64,000 nt of DNA from Undaria pinnatifida (GCA_012845835.1 JABAKD010000021.1:4898706-4962705); one strand, 5' to 3'. Shown: positions 1 through 12,485, numbered from the stretch's first letter. Made by a program: numbers and translations. Notes: generated by a model from the sequence alone, not told the origin.

Positions 1-424
1 TGTGTGCGTTGATCGTCGTCACTAGCGCCATTTGTGTTGACGATTTTCGACTTGAAAATGGAGAATTCGTCCAGCGGTCCGTATACCGATTTGATCAGTA
101 TATCTTCGACTTGAAATAAGACAAGAGCCGAGCATATAATGGACTGCATCGTAATTGTCGTGAATAAAGGGACTGTAGGCTTTGAGCAAGAGATGTCGGC
201 GGTTGAGAACTTTTCCAGGAATGCTCGCTAGCGAGCAGGATCGCGTGGCTAACTAGATAGCGGCGGGTGACATGTGCGGAGGCACCGCCGCAAGCGCGTG
301 GCCGTCGGGTCCCTAAGGCGAAAGTTATCAGCGGCGGTAAAAAATAATTGCGTTCAAACCACTGGGACAAGAAAAGATAGCCGTCTGAGACGGTGCTAAT
401 AAAAGGCCAATAGTTTAAAATTTC
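1..424. other. No recognisable gene
   Basis: I see no coding pattern, RNA or named repeat here. The open frames present are short and look like chance frames. Confidence 0.5.
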
Positions 425-1095
425 CGAAGATGCAGCCAACCTTTGCCTGGACCGGTCGTCAAAGGGCCCAATTTCGTATTTTTGATGTGGGAACTTTCCA
501 ATTTTCCGGGGGGGGGGGGGGGGGGGGGGGCCTGCGGCGATCTTGGCTAATATCTACTTGAGAAATTCACAAGCAGATCTTGAACTAGACGCGGCGTGAT
601 TTCGTGTGCTCTCGTGTGCTCTACACCCTTCGTTCGACAAAATCAACGACCGCATCGTAAACTCTGAACGTGGCAAGCTCCTTAGGGGCTCTGACCCTCC
701 CTTGGCGTACAGTGCTCACTCTACGGCCGGTGATTTGTGGCTGGCGCCGATCAGGCTTCGGTTCAAAATACATTTGGCGGCTGGTGTGTAGAAAACTGAT
801 ACAAAAACTCCCTGTCGTCTCCCAACGGGCACAAAAAAAAAAAAAGACCGGATATTGACGGAAGACCACAGGACAACACAAGCAACCTCTCACGCCCTAG
901 GGCATGGATCAAGATGAAATCTTCAACGCTGTCACCTACACTTACGTGACCTTGTACGGAACGAAGAGGAGTGATCGTGGGTTGCCTCTTTCTCGAGATC
1001 GAAGGTCAATCGTGTTTGGTGGACGGTGATTATCAAGGCTTGATGAAAAATTGACAAATTGACTAATTGGGCCGCATGACCAAAACTAGATTAAA
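425..1095 (+). repeat. Dispersed ~600-bp repeat, copy 1
   Basis: This stretch is clearly related to the reverse complement of 16240-16825. The shared blocks run in the same order: GAAGAT..CAGCCAA..TTT.CCTGGAC, then ATCTACTTGAGAAATT, then TTTGGCGGCT, then GACGGAAGACCACAGGACAAC, then the string around TCGAGATCGAAGGTCAATCG (about 995-1011). Copy 1 carries a run of about 20 G at 511-530 where copy 2 has ordinary sequence, so the G run was inserted or expanded later. The family is not recognised. It could be part of a transposon body, because copy 2 holds a 129-codon open frame, but no transposase motif is visible. Confidence 0.7.
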
Positions 1096-1099
1096 AAAA

Positions 1100-1636
1100 A
1101 ATTAAAAAAATCGTTTTTTCCCTATAACATTCGTAATGGACATATTTCAGCAAACAATTCCAAAAACAAGTTTGGAAATTTTTCGGTAAAACTATCGGCT
1201 TTCCATAAGCACCGGCTTCAGCAAAAGCCAAAACAGTAGCCAAACCGTAAAGGAGTTTCAGAGTAGTTTGAATCTCGAAGTTAAGTATCAGTTTCAGGTT
1301 TACTTGCAGTTTCAGCGATTTACGATCCTAGCTTATCAGTCTCAACTTCAACCTCACCTTCAATTTCGGTTCTAGTGGCAACGTCGATTGTCAATTTCAA
1401 ATATTAACTTCAATTTCTGTAAAAATTGTTAGCCTCTGCTTTCTACTAATCTTGTCCTCCCCTCCTCAAGTTTCGTCTCACCGGCAGATCCTCCATCTTT
1501 AGCTCTCCTTCATACCCCAAGTTGATCACGCGAGTGTACCAGTCAAAGTTGTACAGAGACCAGATGCTGGCGGAGTACTCCGGGGTCATGTGCGTGTCTG
1601 TGCAAACCCACACACACCATTTCGGAATCAGGGAGG
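1100..1636. other. AT-rich spacer, nothing identified
   Basis: The stretch contains poly-A runs and a loose series of 'ttcaatttc/tttcagtttc' motifs (about 1260-1420) that look like a decayed short tandem repeat. I see no gene. Confidence 0.4.
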
Positions 1637-3375
1637 GGGGGTACTCATTTGTTGCTCGCCTTCGTCATTCGACCAATGATAACACATCCCTTTCGAAACG
1701 GAGCACCGTTCCTACACCTAATAGAGACCTCTCCAACAGCTGGGCGCTCATTACGCTTTTTCCATATGCTACATCGAAACTGTTTGCTTATCCTATCCCC
1801 GTCCTGTTTCGCCGCCTGCGGCCACCATCTATCTCCTAGGATAGCGATCGTTTTCTCGCTGCTCTCTAGTCTACTTAACTCTTCCATGTCACATACTGCG
1901 TGTAATTTCCTCGTGTCCTCTAACGCATCCCGTTCCTCCTGGTATATTTCACATTATCCTACTACGTGAGTCCTACTCTCTAATGTTGTGCCACACGGGC
2001 ACATGCTTGTAGCCACGTCCTCCTCCTCCCGACTACCAATGTATCTCTTATTTCTGATAGGTCCAGGTCCTCTACACGAAATCGCAGTTTCAGATCTTTC
2101 GCGTGGCAGTCCATTGGGCAGTGCAGATATGCTTTCGTTTAAATATCTTCGCTCAACCCTCGGTACAAATCTAAGTGCTTCTCCTCTTTCATCATATTCT
2201 TGGTGCTTGTTTTTTGCTTTTCGTATATTCTTTCTTTTACTTCTGTCCTGTACCCGTCACACTTCTCTCCTCTGTAGACAGTACCTCTTCTTGGCCAACC
2301 TCAAATTCCTTCAATATTTTCTCGACTACGTTATCCCATCTTATTCCAGCTCGCTTTTGTGTTATTTTCTCCTAAAGCATTACCAACCATGGCTGGCAAC
2401 CTATTTTCTGGCATATTCTTTACTTTATATTGCCATTTCAACTTCATCACGTTCCTATTTGTTTAAAGTGGGTGCATTCCTAGTTCTGCTCTGAATACTG
2501 TATTTCTCGGAATACATGAGCATCCTAGTATCATTTTAGCTGCTGTCATCTGCACTGTTTCCAGTTGCTTTACGAACTTCGCGTTCCCTTCCCACACACT
2601 TCTCCTGCATACTCTAACTTTGGTACAATCACACTCATCAGAATACTACATATTTTAATCCTGGTGTCAAGGTGCGGGTCTGTTAAGATCGCATCCATCT
2701 TGCCTACTTGTGTATTACCCTTTCATATTACTTTCGCTATGTGCAACCCAAGCGCAGTCCTTTGAGATATCTACGCTAAGGTACGTATATTGGTCTGCGA
2801 TCGGTAGTTCATCTTCTCCCCACTTCCATTTGAAATTTACCGTGTTCACCTCGTCTTCGTTACATACAACTAGTGCGAATATTTCACGTTCGCTGTCACT
2901 CTCCATTTCCTAGTGTATCCTCGTGTTTTCTATTATCTGTTTCTGCAGTCCTTTGGGTGTTCTTGATATCCCCACGAAACCATCCGCAAACATCAACCCC
3001 GACACCGTATCTTCCCCCATCGTGACTCCTTGCTATGCTGCTTCGACTGCTACAATCATTCCATTAAAATATACCTTGAATAGATTGGGTGGCAATGTAC
3101 ATCCCTGTGAAACTCCTTGTAAACTATCAACATATTTAGATATTTCCCAGTCCAGCATCACAGCACTTCTCGCACATTCCGTCATAATTTTCATCATTCT
3201 CCAAACCTTTGCTCTGGTCCCAACTTCCCACATATTTTTCCACAACCCATTCCTCCATACGGTGTCATAGGCCTTCCGCACATCTAGGAAGAAACAGTAC
3301 GTGGTTAGCCCGGCGTCTTTCCTACCTTGAACTATCTTGCCTAACGTGTACACATGGTCTACGCAACTACGGTTT
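1637..3375 (-). pseudogene. LINE-type non-LTR retrotransposon, 5'-truncated, copy 1
   Basis: Minus-strand translation gives the C-terminal half of a LINE ORF2 broken by frameshifts. The reverse transcriptase part is 3033-3370, with the block LDVRKAYDTVW (first catalytic Asp region) and then QGVSQGCTLPPNLF. The usual F-A-D-D motif reads F-A-D-G at about 2985-2996, so the second catalytic aspartate is lost. Further on comes FKWKWGEDELPIADQYTYL (2715-2860). A Cys/His motif follows at about 1950-2000 (CPCG, then ESRTH.VG.C), and the C-terminus is at 1645-1887 (ILGDRWWPQ, IWKKRNERP). No endonuclease domain is present. The 3' end of the element is C-rich on its own strand: it abuts GGGAGGGGGGG at 1637 on the plus strand. 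It belongs to the same family as 32449-33961. It is a dead copy. Confidence 0.88.
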
Positions 3376-3555
3376 GTGTGTGTGAGGGGGGGTATTCATC
3401 CAGAAACAAGGGGCGGGGGGAGGGGGAACAGCCTTTACCCTGTCTTCGAACCCCTAACTACCCCAGGAGGAGTTGCGCATCATTTTGCGCTGATGAAAGT
3501 TCGCCATTGCTTCGAATGCGCTGGAGGGCAAGGGTAACGGTCAAAGTACATTCCG
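3376..3555. other. G-rich flank of the LINE
   Basis: (GT)n and G-rich sequence at the truncated 5' edge of the LINE. Nothing coding is seen. Confidence 0.3.
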
Positions 3556-3559
3556 GGGC

Positions 3560-3987
3560 TGACAGCATCTTACGGGACTCACGGTACTTTACGGGAATCA
3601 CATAAATTTACGGGACTCGCAGTACTCAACAGGGCTCACAAAAAGATTGGACTCGCGGCACTTTGCGGGATGCACGGTACGTTACGGGTTACGGGACTCA
3701 CGGCACTCTGCGGGACTCAGTACTTTAAGGAGCTCACAACACTTTACGAGATTCACAGTACTTTACGGGACTCACGGCACTGTACGGGACTCACAGCAGT
3801 AGTTTTACGGTGTTCACTGCACTTTTACGGGACCTACAGTGCCGTACGGGACTCGCGGTACTTTACGGGACGAACCTTACGGGATATTTGAGTACTATAT
3901 GGGGCTCACAGCGGTACTTTTCGGGGCTGGCAGTACCTTACAGGAATCAAAGTAATTTACGGGACTCACAGTACTTTACGGGAACGA
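3560..3987 (+). repeat. Minisatellite, ~20-bp unit
   Basis: About 20 degenerate copies of a unit close to TTTACGGGACTCACAGTAC stand in tandem. Individual units vary (cggcac, cagtac, cgcggtac) and a few are shortened. The open frames across it are only a by-product of the repeat. Confidence 0.85.
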
Positions 3988-4486
3988 CGCGGATGCACGA
4001 CCAGATCTCGACGAATATGATCAGCAACAGCAGACCAAGGTCCCACGCAGCGGGCTGCCGGACGGAGAGTGCAAACGCAGCGAAGGGTGGGGGGGGGCGG
4101 GATAATTTAGGTTGGGAAAAAAAAAACAGAGGCTTTAGAGGATTATAGAGATTGTCATGGCCAGTACAGAGGTCGCTCCGCCAGTCGTGAACAAGCCCAT
4201 TACGATAGTAAACAGGACCTAAGATATATATAAAATCTATAAAAGATAGCTACGTTGCCACGCAACAACAGCAGAGGTTGTGAGCCTCGCCGCAGAGCAC
4301 TGCTGCAGAGCTAGCTCTTAGCCACGAAGTACGTCTCATGTCTCGGGGACTCGAGCTGCTGTATCTAGTGTGCGCTAAGTCGCTGGACAGAGCTGTCAGG
4401 GTCATCGTCTGGAGCTGCTGCTTGGAGCGACTACAACACCAATAGCGTACGAGTACATCGTCATCGGCGGACTGCCTGCGAAAAAC

Positions 4487-5555
4487 ATGGAGGGCACCAC
4501 GAGCATCAACAACACCAACAGCAACCTCATCAACACGGTACGAGGGATCAAGTGCGACACTGCGGAGTACCCCGAAAGCTTTGGTGATTGGCATAGGAAA
4601 ACTGGCTTCATCCTCAGCATGCAACGCCCCGACATATTCGCTGTGATGGAAGGCCAAGCTAGGCCAACCGAGGAGGAAAGCGGCGAAGATGAAGAAAAGG
4701 ATCGCAGCACAGCACCGTAGCTGGCTCCCGGCTGTACACTGCAGGAGGTACCTTACCGCAACGCCAAGCCGCGTTCGATAGAGCCAACATGGACCTCTAC
4801 GCAATCCTGTACTTGGTCACCGACAAGGCAGCGGCTCTCCTTGTGGCTGCTCACGCTTACGACGAGCGCGGCACCCGTGGTAATGGGCAGAAGGCTATCA
4901 AAGAGCTGGAAGACATGTACCTGCGCGTTTCCAACGAGACCATACGAGCGCTCCAGGCGGAAGTGGCGGCAATGGAACCGGTCGAGGATCCTGACACGTA
5001 CGTCATGAATGCCAACCGCCTGCGCAGGAAGCTGGCCGCCGTGAAGGAACCGGTCACTGATCGACACTTCACGGACATCATCGCGCAAGAACAACCCGAG
5101 AACTACCGCGATATAAAGCTCACCACCTCGACTTCAACGTGACAAAAATACAGGCCACCACGAGGCATCTACACCTGGACGGGCTGTCGGGCGAAACGAC
5201 TGTTGCTGGACGTGGCGCCATCATGACCGCAGAAACAGCAGCATCTGCTCCAGTCGTCACTTGTCACAACTGCGGTAAAGTCGACCACTGCAAGAGCGGT
5301 TGCGCAGTGCCGGGAAAAACGTACCGAAAGGGCAAGACGCCCGCAGGCAAGAAGGCTGGGTCATCACGGGGACCGGGCCAAAAATGGTGCTTGGTGCACA
5401 AAACGACGTCGCACAGTGACACCGAGTGCTACGCGCAAGGGGTTTCACACCCACAGACGAGCGGTGCGCAAACGGCGGTTATAATGAGCGTCGACATCGA
5501 CGAGAAGCCTACGATCAACTTCGATGACGATTTTGATTTTGCCTTTCAGGTTTAG
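4487..5555 (+). pseudogene. gag: Ty1/copia-type Gag, split over three frames
   Basis: Three consecutive open segments (4487-4720, about 4709-5142, 5139-5555) read as one Gag protein with two frameshifts. The first begins with an ATG at 4487 and contains the usual early tryptophan region (F-G-D-W-H). The second holds the helical core (MDLYAILYLVTDKAAALLV, then RGNGQKAIKELEDMY and DPDTYVMN). The third carries a CCHC zinc knuckle, C-HN-C-GKVD-H-CKSG-C at about 5263-5304, followed by a Lys/Gly-rich tail. The order core then zinc knuckle is typical of copia Gag (UBN2-like). Protease, integrase, RT and RNase H are absent downstream. The protein would package element RNA in an intact copy; this one is inactive. 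Confidence 0.8.
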
Positions 5556-5559
5556 CTCT

Positions 5560-6950
5560 TGAAACTTCGCTATCAAGCACCACCCGGGGTCTACAGGCAA
5601 GATTGCCATCTATCGCTGGAGTATCATGTCAACACGGGGTCGCTTGGACGACCGTTCATGGATCCGGTAAAAAGCGCTTGAGGTTGTCGGAAAGATGCCT
5701 TCCGGAACCGTTACAGCACTGTTAGCTGAGACTGCGGTACTGCCGAGTCGTCACACCAACAACAGAAAAGGTGGGGTCGCTGGAGAGGCATCTTTCAGCA
5801 CCGGGGCCACGGCACCATCGAAAACTATTGGGAATGCCAGGGAGAACGTCTGCTGGACTCACCACATACATCAACATCATCGTAAGGACTGTCGGAACAA
5901 CGGTTTATCGGGTCGTTGGACATCACATGATCACCATTCGGGACTGGGCGGACGTTTTCGTTTCTGGATCGCTTTCACTGGATCGGAGGGAGCGATCGCA
6001 CCAACGTTAACGGCAAAATTTTGTTTTGTTTCATACTACATAGCAAATGCACACGTCTTCTTTGTACTGGGAGGGGGCGGCAGAAACGTGATGAACTGCT
6101 ACAGACAGTATTTGTGCATTGTTTGCAGTATAGTGTTGTAGTATTGTTGTACCACCACGTGTCTTCGTTGTACGAGGCGGACAGAAGCAAGGGTCGGTCA
6201 CTACTACTGCTACTGCAGTTGTTTCTGTTTTTTGGTCAACAAATCGACTACTGAAATATTGTTGCGTTTTGCGTTCTTCTTCTGTAGTTGAGATTTGTTC
6301 AGATGTAGTTGCACGTTTAGCAGTACGAGTGTGGGTTTTTGTTTCTGTTTCAAGAGCAAAACAGATATGCTGGTAGTTTTTACACTGCTTGCTGTGCCGC
6401 TGTTCACCTGTTTCTTTTTTTCAGAAGTAATACATGCGGTCAATGCTGACTGACAACAGTATTGTATTGCAATATGCGGGGAAAAGGTGTGCCATACGTG
6501 TCTGTCTGGTCGATGTATAGTGGAATCCCCGCGGTTTCCAAGGTTCTGTGTGATACGTTTTCGGTTTGCCTGCTATTCCATGCGTCAAACCTGTCACATT
6601 ATCAGTAGTATACCTTGACGTTGCCAGGTGTTACGTTGTAGTTTTTGCGTTAGCTGTAGAAGGATTGATCACCCGTCAAAAGTGAAGCAGGAACGGCTAA
6701 TGTTGTTTCGACGCGGCAAAGGAGTAATGAACCTTTGCTGTAACATAGCAATGGATTCCACTTCGTATGTAAGCAGACAAGAAGTTTTAGACTACTATAC
6801 CGACAAATAACGAGAGTCGGAACTGTCTGATTGTTTTCGTAGGTCAATGCCACTTGCAGTATCAAGCAAGCGTACATTAAAACGAGCGTATTTGCGACTA
6901 GTTTTGATCGTTGAACAACTTGACTTTATGTCCCAACCATCGCGGGCTCG
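5560..6950. other. Internal region of the copia-like element, no pol found
   Basis: Only short unrelated frames are present, and none shows integrase or RT motifs. The stretch 6180-6430 is rich in T and CTG/TTG and looks like a decayed untranslated region. Confidence 0.4.
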
Positions 6951-6989
6951 TAATAAAGATAGCTACGTTGCTACGCAACAACAGCAGAG

Positions 6990-7900
6990 TCAGATGCTAA
7001 ATACACAGCAGTAGCCACGGTAGCATATCAGTGCGCTGCATCGAGACACATTCATCTGATGAAAGTAGTTCGTATCATAGAGCACAGCAGCAACTAGCTG
7101 TGGTACGTGCGAGTACCAGTAATGTCGGATCATTCGGCTAAGACATACTTCGTACGAGTATATGGTATGAGTTTGTAAAAATTCGAAACGGTTTTATTGT
7201 AGAAGGATCCCAGTAAGCAGGTTCTACGGCATTTACGTAGTTACCGGGTACGGAGCATGCAGGGCACAGGGTCTCCTGCCTTTTTTTCTTTTTTTTTCGA
7301 GTCGAGTAATCGATGATCGTGCGCACCGCGCACACTCTCTCACCTCCTCTTCTCCTTCGTCTCTTCTCGAGACCACCAATGATAAAATATAACAACTGGA
7401 GACCATCTCGTCTATCACCTCCGAGGAGCTTGCAGCTCATGCTGTACCAGTCGATCAACATCGATTGAGGAGTGCTTTACTCTGTCACATGTAACACGGA
7501 TCATCATGGCCGTACGAAAATTCTACATATTTTCCCGATTTTCTGCTACTTATAAATATTTTTGTCCTGATCGCTGTGTTCCCCCGTTATAACCCTAGCC
7601 TCAATCCTACACCAGGCCAAGGCTACGCCTCAAGCGCGGCATTGACAAGAGTTTTTGATCTTCTGTGAAAAGACGCTGCGGACCACCACAAAAATCGGAT
7701 CAGGTAACATATGTCTGGTACTTTTTGTCTGGCACGTTTGGAGGTTCGAAAACCACAACGAAAGTATAATGCCAGCACGACCCACGCCCAAAGAAAGAAA
7801 GCCATCCGTGCACCAACCACGTGCCTGGTCGTTGCTGTTGTTCGATACTCCTGGCTGTGTTACATACGCCGCATGACACGCAGGGAAAACACACACCATA
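6990..7900. other. No recognisable gene
   Basis: Scattered short frames only. 7270-7300 is a T-rich homopolymer tract. Nothing else can be supported. Confidence 0.4.
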
Positions 7901-7904
7901 ACAC

Positions 7905-8255
7905 CCCTCGGGACGATTTTCGAGGAGGCTTTTCGTGACAACAGGGAGAGTGCAAGCGCCGAACGATGCATGCATCTGTGGAATGATCGCCAACACAATT
8001 TTCAAGGAGGCTTTTCTCGATAACGGGGAGAGCGGCGAAAAAACGCCGAGCGTTGCATGCATCTATGGAATGGTCTCCCACACGATTTCCAAGGAGGCAT
8101 TTTTCGATAACGGAGAGAGCGGCAGAAGAAGCCGAGCGATGCCGGCATCTATAGAAAAATCCCTCAGATGATTTTCGAGGAGGCTTTTTTCGACAACGGG
8201 GAGAGTGGCAAAAAACGCCGAGCGATGAATGCATGTATGGAAAAGATCGCCTCAG
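7905..8255 (+). repeat. Tandem repeat, ~83-88 bp unit, four copies
   Basis: Each unit holds GATTTTCGAGGAGGCTTTT, then TCGATAACGGGGAGAG, then GCCGAGCGATGCATGCATCT. The first motif recurs near 7914, 7997, 8083 and 8172. The last unit trails off after 8250. Confidence 0.8.
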
Positions 8256-8559
8256 AAGATGTTCGAAAGCTCATGTTCTCGGACGGCATCTTTCCAAAGC
8301 TACCGAGACCCATTTTCGTTTTCGTTGTGGCTTGGGAGACGATCGGCTAAAAACAATAATCGTCTCGGGGAAAGGTGTTATCTTGCGTGTCACACGGCAG
8401 CAACTAACAACGACTGGCGCGGAGAACAATGGGGGAAGTACTGCTGTAGCACTTCTGGGTAAAAAAAAATATCTGACTTGATGGGGTTGGTTCCTCCAAC
8501 AAACCACCCAATACCCCTACAGTCGGGATGCCATTGGTGTTTTTGCTAAATTTTTCGTA

Positions 8560-8730
8560 AGACGCCTAAAACGTCATGGAGTCATTCTTAAGGAAAAACG
8601 CACAAAATTATCGAAAAGTCAGTTTCTTGGCGGGGGGCAGACTTTAAGACCACCGGATCGTTCATGGAGAAAAAGCGCACAGCACTATCGAAACGTCAGT
8701 TTTGGGTGGGGTCACAGAGCGCCTAAGAAA
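8560..8730 (+). repeat. Short tandem duplication, ~105 bp
   Basis: GCGCACA..A.TATCGAAA.GTCAGTTT occurs near 8600 and again near 8675, each followed by a G-rich stretch and 'cgcctaa'. Confidence 0.5.
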
Positions 8731-8959
8731 AATAAGGCGCACCACCCCCGTCGCAGCATGCCAACCTATCGGCTTCCTTTACCTCGACGCGCTCGACTCC
8801 TCCGAATCCATCCGTCCTAAGCAGAACCCACAGAGCCGACCCGAAAGCAAGCAGCGGGAACAAAACCTGAACAAAAAAAAAAAAAAATGCATAAAACGGG
8901 GAGGTGAGGGGCAACGTACTCACTTCATACATAGCCGTAATCATAAGATCATGCACCTC

Positions 8960-9105
8960 TAGGGGAGGGGCGAGAAGGCGTGGGAGGGGGTAATGGAAAA
9001 ATATGGGGGTATGAATGGGGGTGTGGCGGAGAACATGATCGATGGGGGATGGGGAAGGAGGCGTGGGTACAGAGGAAGGCGCACGAAGGGGGGCGGCGAG
9101 TGCCC
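8960..9105 (+). repeat. G/A-rich low-complexity tract
   Basis: Almost pure purine with GGGGG runs and repeated 'atgggggt'. Not coding. Confidence 0.5.
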
Positions 9106-9469
9106 AGCCTATTCCGAGAGCGCATTCGGCTGCTGCGGGTGATAATTCCTTCCCTGTGGTTGATAGAGTGAACGGCAAAGAAGCAACCTTTTGACAGGAC
9201 ACAGCGAACGTACCTGGCAGATAACAAACCGGTTGAGAGTTGCTTCTCTATACACAGGAAAACAGGCGGCACCAGCGGAGGCCAAGGATGACTCTCGCCC
9301 CCGCCGCCTCGAAGCTCCTGTTATCACTATCCCCTCCGCCCCCCCAAAGCAAAATGTGCCTCGTTCGAGTTCGTGGAAAACGACGGGCTCGCAAAGGAAG
9401 GTTGTATGGCAGCGCAGTTCAGCATTTCGGCGCATCGTTTTTCCTCGGTATCGCGCGACCATACCAAAG

Positions 9470-9800
9470 CAATAACACGAACACGGCACGGCGACGGCTG
9501 CTACGGCGACAACATCAACGTCAACAGCAACAACACTGACAACACCAACAGTACAATAACAACAGCCACCACCAGCCTCGCCCCCGCAACCACTGCATCA
9601 ACTACACTTACCACTACCACCACAACCACACCTACCGCCGATACCTACACCCCGCGTACGATCACCAGAGCCACCAACAAGCCAACATCACCAACATGAC
9701 AACCCCTCCCCGCCCCCCCCATCAACACCGCCTACACCAACGCCACAACCCCGCCCCCCCCCTCCCCACTGCCATCAACATCGTGCACACACCACTATCC
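9470..9800 (+). repeat. (ACC/AAC)n low-complexity tract running into poly-C
   Basis: The sequence is almost all A and C triplets (caacaac, accacc). The open frame across it would be a Thr/Asn homopolymer-like peptide. I do not call it a gene. Confidence 0.6.
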
Positions 9801-9809
9801 CCACCCAGT

Positions 9810-10840
9810 CACCTGAAAGACTGGGTTGCAGCGCCTTGACATGATGCTGTGGTGCACACACTCCGTCACGCAGTGGATAGTCCACGCCAATACCAGTATG
9901 GCACAAGACGCGTCTGCAGACATGCATCCATTTTAAGAATCCGTCCAACCATCCATCCAACCAGTCATCCATTTATGCATCCAGCCAGCCAGCCAACAAG
10001 GCGCCCGCGCGTTCGGTAGCACAGCAGACAGTCCACACCATGCGAGTCCAAGAGGCGGAGTAGGGGATGGGAGAAGGGCGAGGGGCGGGGGGGGAGAGAC
10101 GAGCGGTTGGAAAGGTTGAGCTGTAGATATATACGTAGTCGAACTAGTCGAACAGCGACATAGCCAACCCTAGCCTTAACGCCTTTACAACTGGAAACCC
10201 GTTAAGGGGAGCAAATTACTTGGAATTAGGATAAGAAGGGGATTTTGGGGCCCTCAATGGGTTAACCCTAGCCTCCTTGGATGAAACGGCCTGTGCTGTA
10301 GCTGTGTACTGCTGAAAGCGTGTTCCTACAAAAGTAGCGTACCTAAAAATAGCTCATGCATGCCAAGCAAAAGCATGTGGAAATAGGTCGGCAACTCCCC
10401 TCGTCCTTTCTCCTGGGAATTACCACCCTGGACGGAAATATAGGGACCCTTGGACTATCAACATGAGTAACAGACGGTCCTTACATTTCGGTCCACACTA
10501 TGTTCATTAAATCTTTACCATGGCTAGAATATACCCAGAGGGGTAGGATATACCCACAGGGCATCAATTAGCTGTTGCGCGGGTGCAACGTTTTAGTCAG
10601 AATAGCCGTTTGACGCATCAGGCACCGGATGGCGTGATACGCAACAACGCTGCGTTGCGCGTGTCTTCCAGAGGCGATAAAAAGTTGAAAAAACTTTTGG
10701 GGCATCTGTTCTTGTGTTTGCCGTATATTAGGCGAAACAAAGGCACTTGGTCAAGTGCTTTTTTCGCCTGGTGTGCACTGGTGTGCACCTGAGTTTATGA
10801 GGCTCCTAACCTGATGGGCCGAGCTCTGTACCCCACCCAA
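9810..10840. other. No gene; short simple repeats
   Basis: 9945-9995 repeats 'catccaaccag/catccagccagcc'. 10160-10275 has CCCTAGCC-type motifs. No coding pattern is seen. Confidence 0.4.
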
Positions 10841-10849
10841 AAAACTGAA

Positions 10850-11195
10850 TTAACCCTTTTAGCACCGCACTCCTGAGATGGGGACAAAATACTCAGAGTT
10901 GGACCAGGATGATGGTAGGAGTTGAAAATGGGACGCGCGCTGCGATAGAGATGCACCACGTTTTTTCTGGGGTTCCTCGTTTTAGGAGCTCAAGACATGT
11001 CTTAAACCCAAAAACCGACTGGGAGAAAAACAAACCGCTACCGGATGAAAAATCCCATGGCCTAGGTATAGAAGGAGAATCGTGCGAAAAAAAAATGGTC
11101 CATTTCCGACGATTTGGGGTTAAGGAGCCCCGTCATTCAAAAGCCGTTTCAGACGAAAAATTATGCCTCTATCGTAGGACGTGCCATGGGGTTAA
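10850..11195. mobile_element. Candidate piggyBac-like MITE
   Basis: The left edge TTAACCCTTTTAGCACCGCA (TTAA at 10850) matches, over about 50 bp with few differences, the reverse complement of the end at 54717-54776. The right edge reads GTGCCATGGGGTTAA with TTAA at 11192-11195. TTAA target sites and CCCTTT-type termini are characteristic of piggyBac elements. A 201-codon frame (10909-11514) crosses the right end and runs into another repeat, so I do not treat it as a gene. Confidence 0.4.
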
Positions 11196-11379
11196 AATAA
11201 ACAAATGCACCTTGATGAGCACTCCCATGTCCTACAGCAGAAGGCACGTGACGCAAAACGGCGCGAAATGCAGCTGGTGCGTTCCACAGCGGTCAGGTTA
11301 TGTCCCGTCAAAAAGGGGTCATGTACGTATACCTGGTAGGTTCCGTGCGCAGATAGATCAAAGGCTGGACGTCTCGGTT

Positions 11380-11645
11380 CACCCTGTTGACTCTGGTACC
11401 ATTCTAGCTCGTAGCACTAAGGCGAGAGAGTCGCCGACTTATGGACTTTATGAGGACAGTACACCCCGCCGAAACACGCGCGATCCAAGTATCACACACA
11501 ACTTGCAGAGATGAGTTTCGACGAAATCCTCAACCTCACAGCATCTCTGCCTCGTACTTTGTGACCACAGAGCTCGTCTCTCTGGGAGGAGGCATCCTAA
11601 CGGACACTGGTTGTGCGGGATGTAGTTGGGTGGAAATATCAGCAT
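11380..11645 (+). repeat. Dispersed ~260-bp repeat, copy with both halves
   Basis: The first half (CACCCTGTTGAC, AGTCGCCGAC, CGCGCGATC, GTATCACACACA, AAGATGAGTTT-like) recurs at 30157-30331 and 56016-56180 on the plus strand. The second half (TTTGTGACCACAGAGCTCGTC, then GGATGTAGNTGGGTGG) recurs in reverse at 12490-12625 and twice at 23995-24215. This copy links the two halves. Family unknown. Confidence 0.75.
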
Positions 11646-11649
11646 AAGG

Positions 11650-12485
11650 TGAAGAGTTAAAAGCCGTAGTGTATTTCATTTTATATGAAAAAACAATGGT
11701 AAGCCAACCATGTAGCTAGCTGAAGAGACCCGTCCGTCACACAGGGTGGGGCCAAAAAGCAGCAAGGGTCTCCACTGCTGCGTGCTCCACTCATAAACCT
11801 TCGTACATGCTTGAACAGATGTGTCTCAAGTGCGTACAATAAAAAGTGGGCTAGTCCCAAGACGGATTGCCGATGGTCATCGCCTACACAGCTGAGCCGG
11901 TGTGTCTCAAGCCTGAGGAATGCAGTTTCAAGGGCGTTAGCCATAAACGGTACACAGAGGTCCATCGCCTGCATACCTGAACAAACCGCCCCATTCCCGT
12001 TACCGTAAGCCTCAAGACTATACAACTACAAGTTCGTTGGCCAGAATACGGTGTATCGAGGGTGTTCTGCGCCATTCTACTGCACAAGGCAACTCCGCCA
12101 AAGAGAGGCCCCTAGTCAGCAACGCTCATTGCCCAAGGCAACGCTATGCCGTTGTCTGGCCACAACGTCTACTGCCGTCACACCGGCTCCTAAATACGGC
12201 CTAGGGCACACCGTTTTTATGGCCTAGGGTACACCGTTTAATGGCAAAAAGAACGCCGACCGATACACACGCCCATCACACCCGGGCAGCGTTGGTACGT
12301 CCTACAGACCACGAAGCAACACCAACACACGCTACCAGCAGAGCACCGCTGACGAAGGCCAGGAGTCAAAACATACACAGGTAGCACGATAATCCAAATT
12401 TGGTCGGGTAATGAAGAACGCGCATTCGGTTGGCACATTTGCCCATAAATCCCCTTGCCGTATTGAATTGTGTGTGTTCTTATCA
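11650..12485. other. No recognisable gene
   Basis: There are weak internal repeats such as 'gtgtctcaag' near 11820 and 11900, and 'ggcctagggyacaccgttt' twice at 12200-12240. Nothing else stands out. Confidence 0.4.

Larger units (their letters stand above)
4243..6989 (+). mobile_element. Gag-only Ty1/copia-like element bounded by a short direct repeat
   Basis: A 34-bp block (AAGATAGCTACGTTGC.ACGC followed by AACAACAGCAGAG) occurs at 4243-4276 and again at 6956-6989 with one mismatch. It brackets a broken gag gene (4487-5555) and about 1.4 kb without a pol gene. Just before the first block is a TATA-rich stretch (tatatataaaatctataaaa, about 4222-4241). Just before the second is AATAAA. This is what the R region of a pair of diverged LTRs would look like. 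I could not trace full-length LTRs or TG..CA ends by eye. It is likely a non-autonomous or internally deleted copia relative. Confidence 0.55.

Noticed and set aside
3560-3987. A repeat-protein gene
   Set aside because: The ~20-bp period changes frame with each unit, so the open frames are accidental.
10909-11514. A 201-codon gene
   Set aside because: The frame begins inside a MITE-like element and ends inside a dispersed repeat; no motif is visible.
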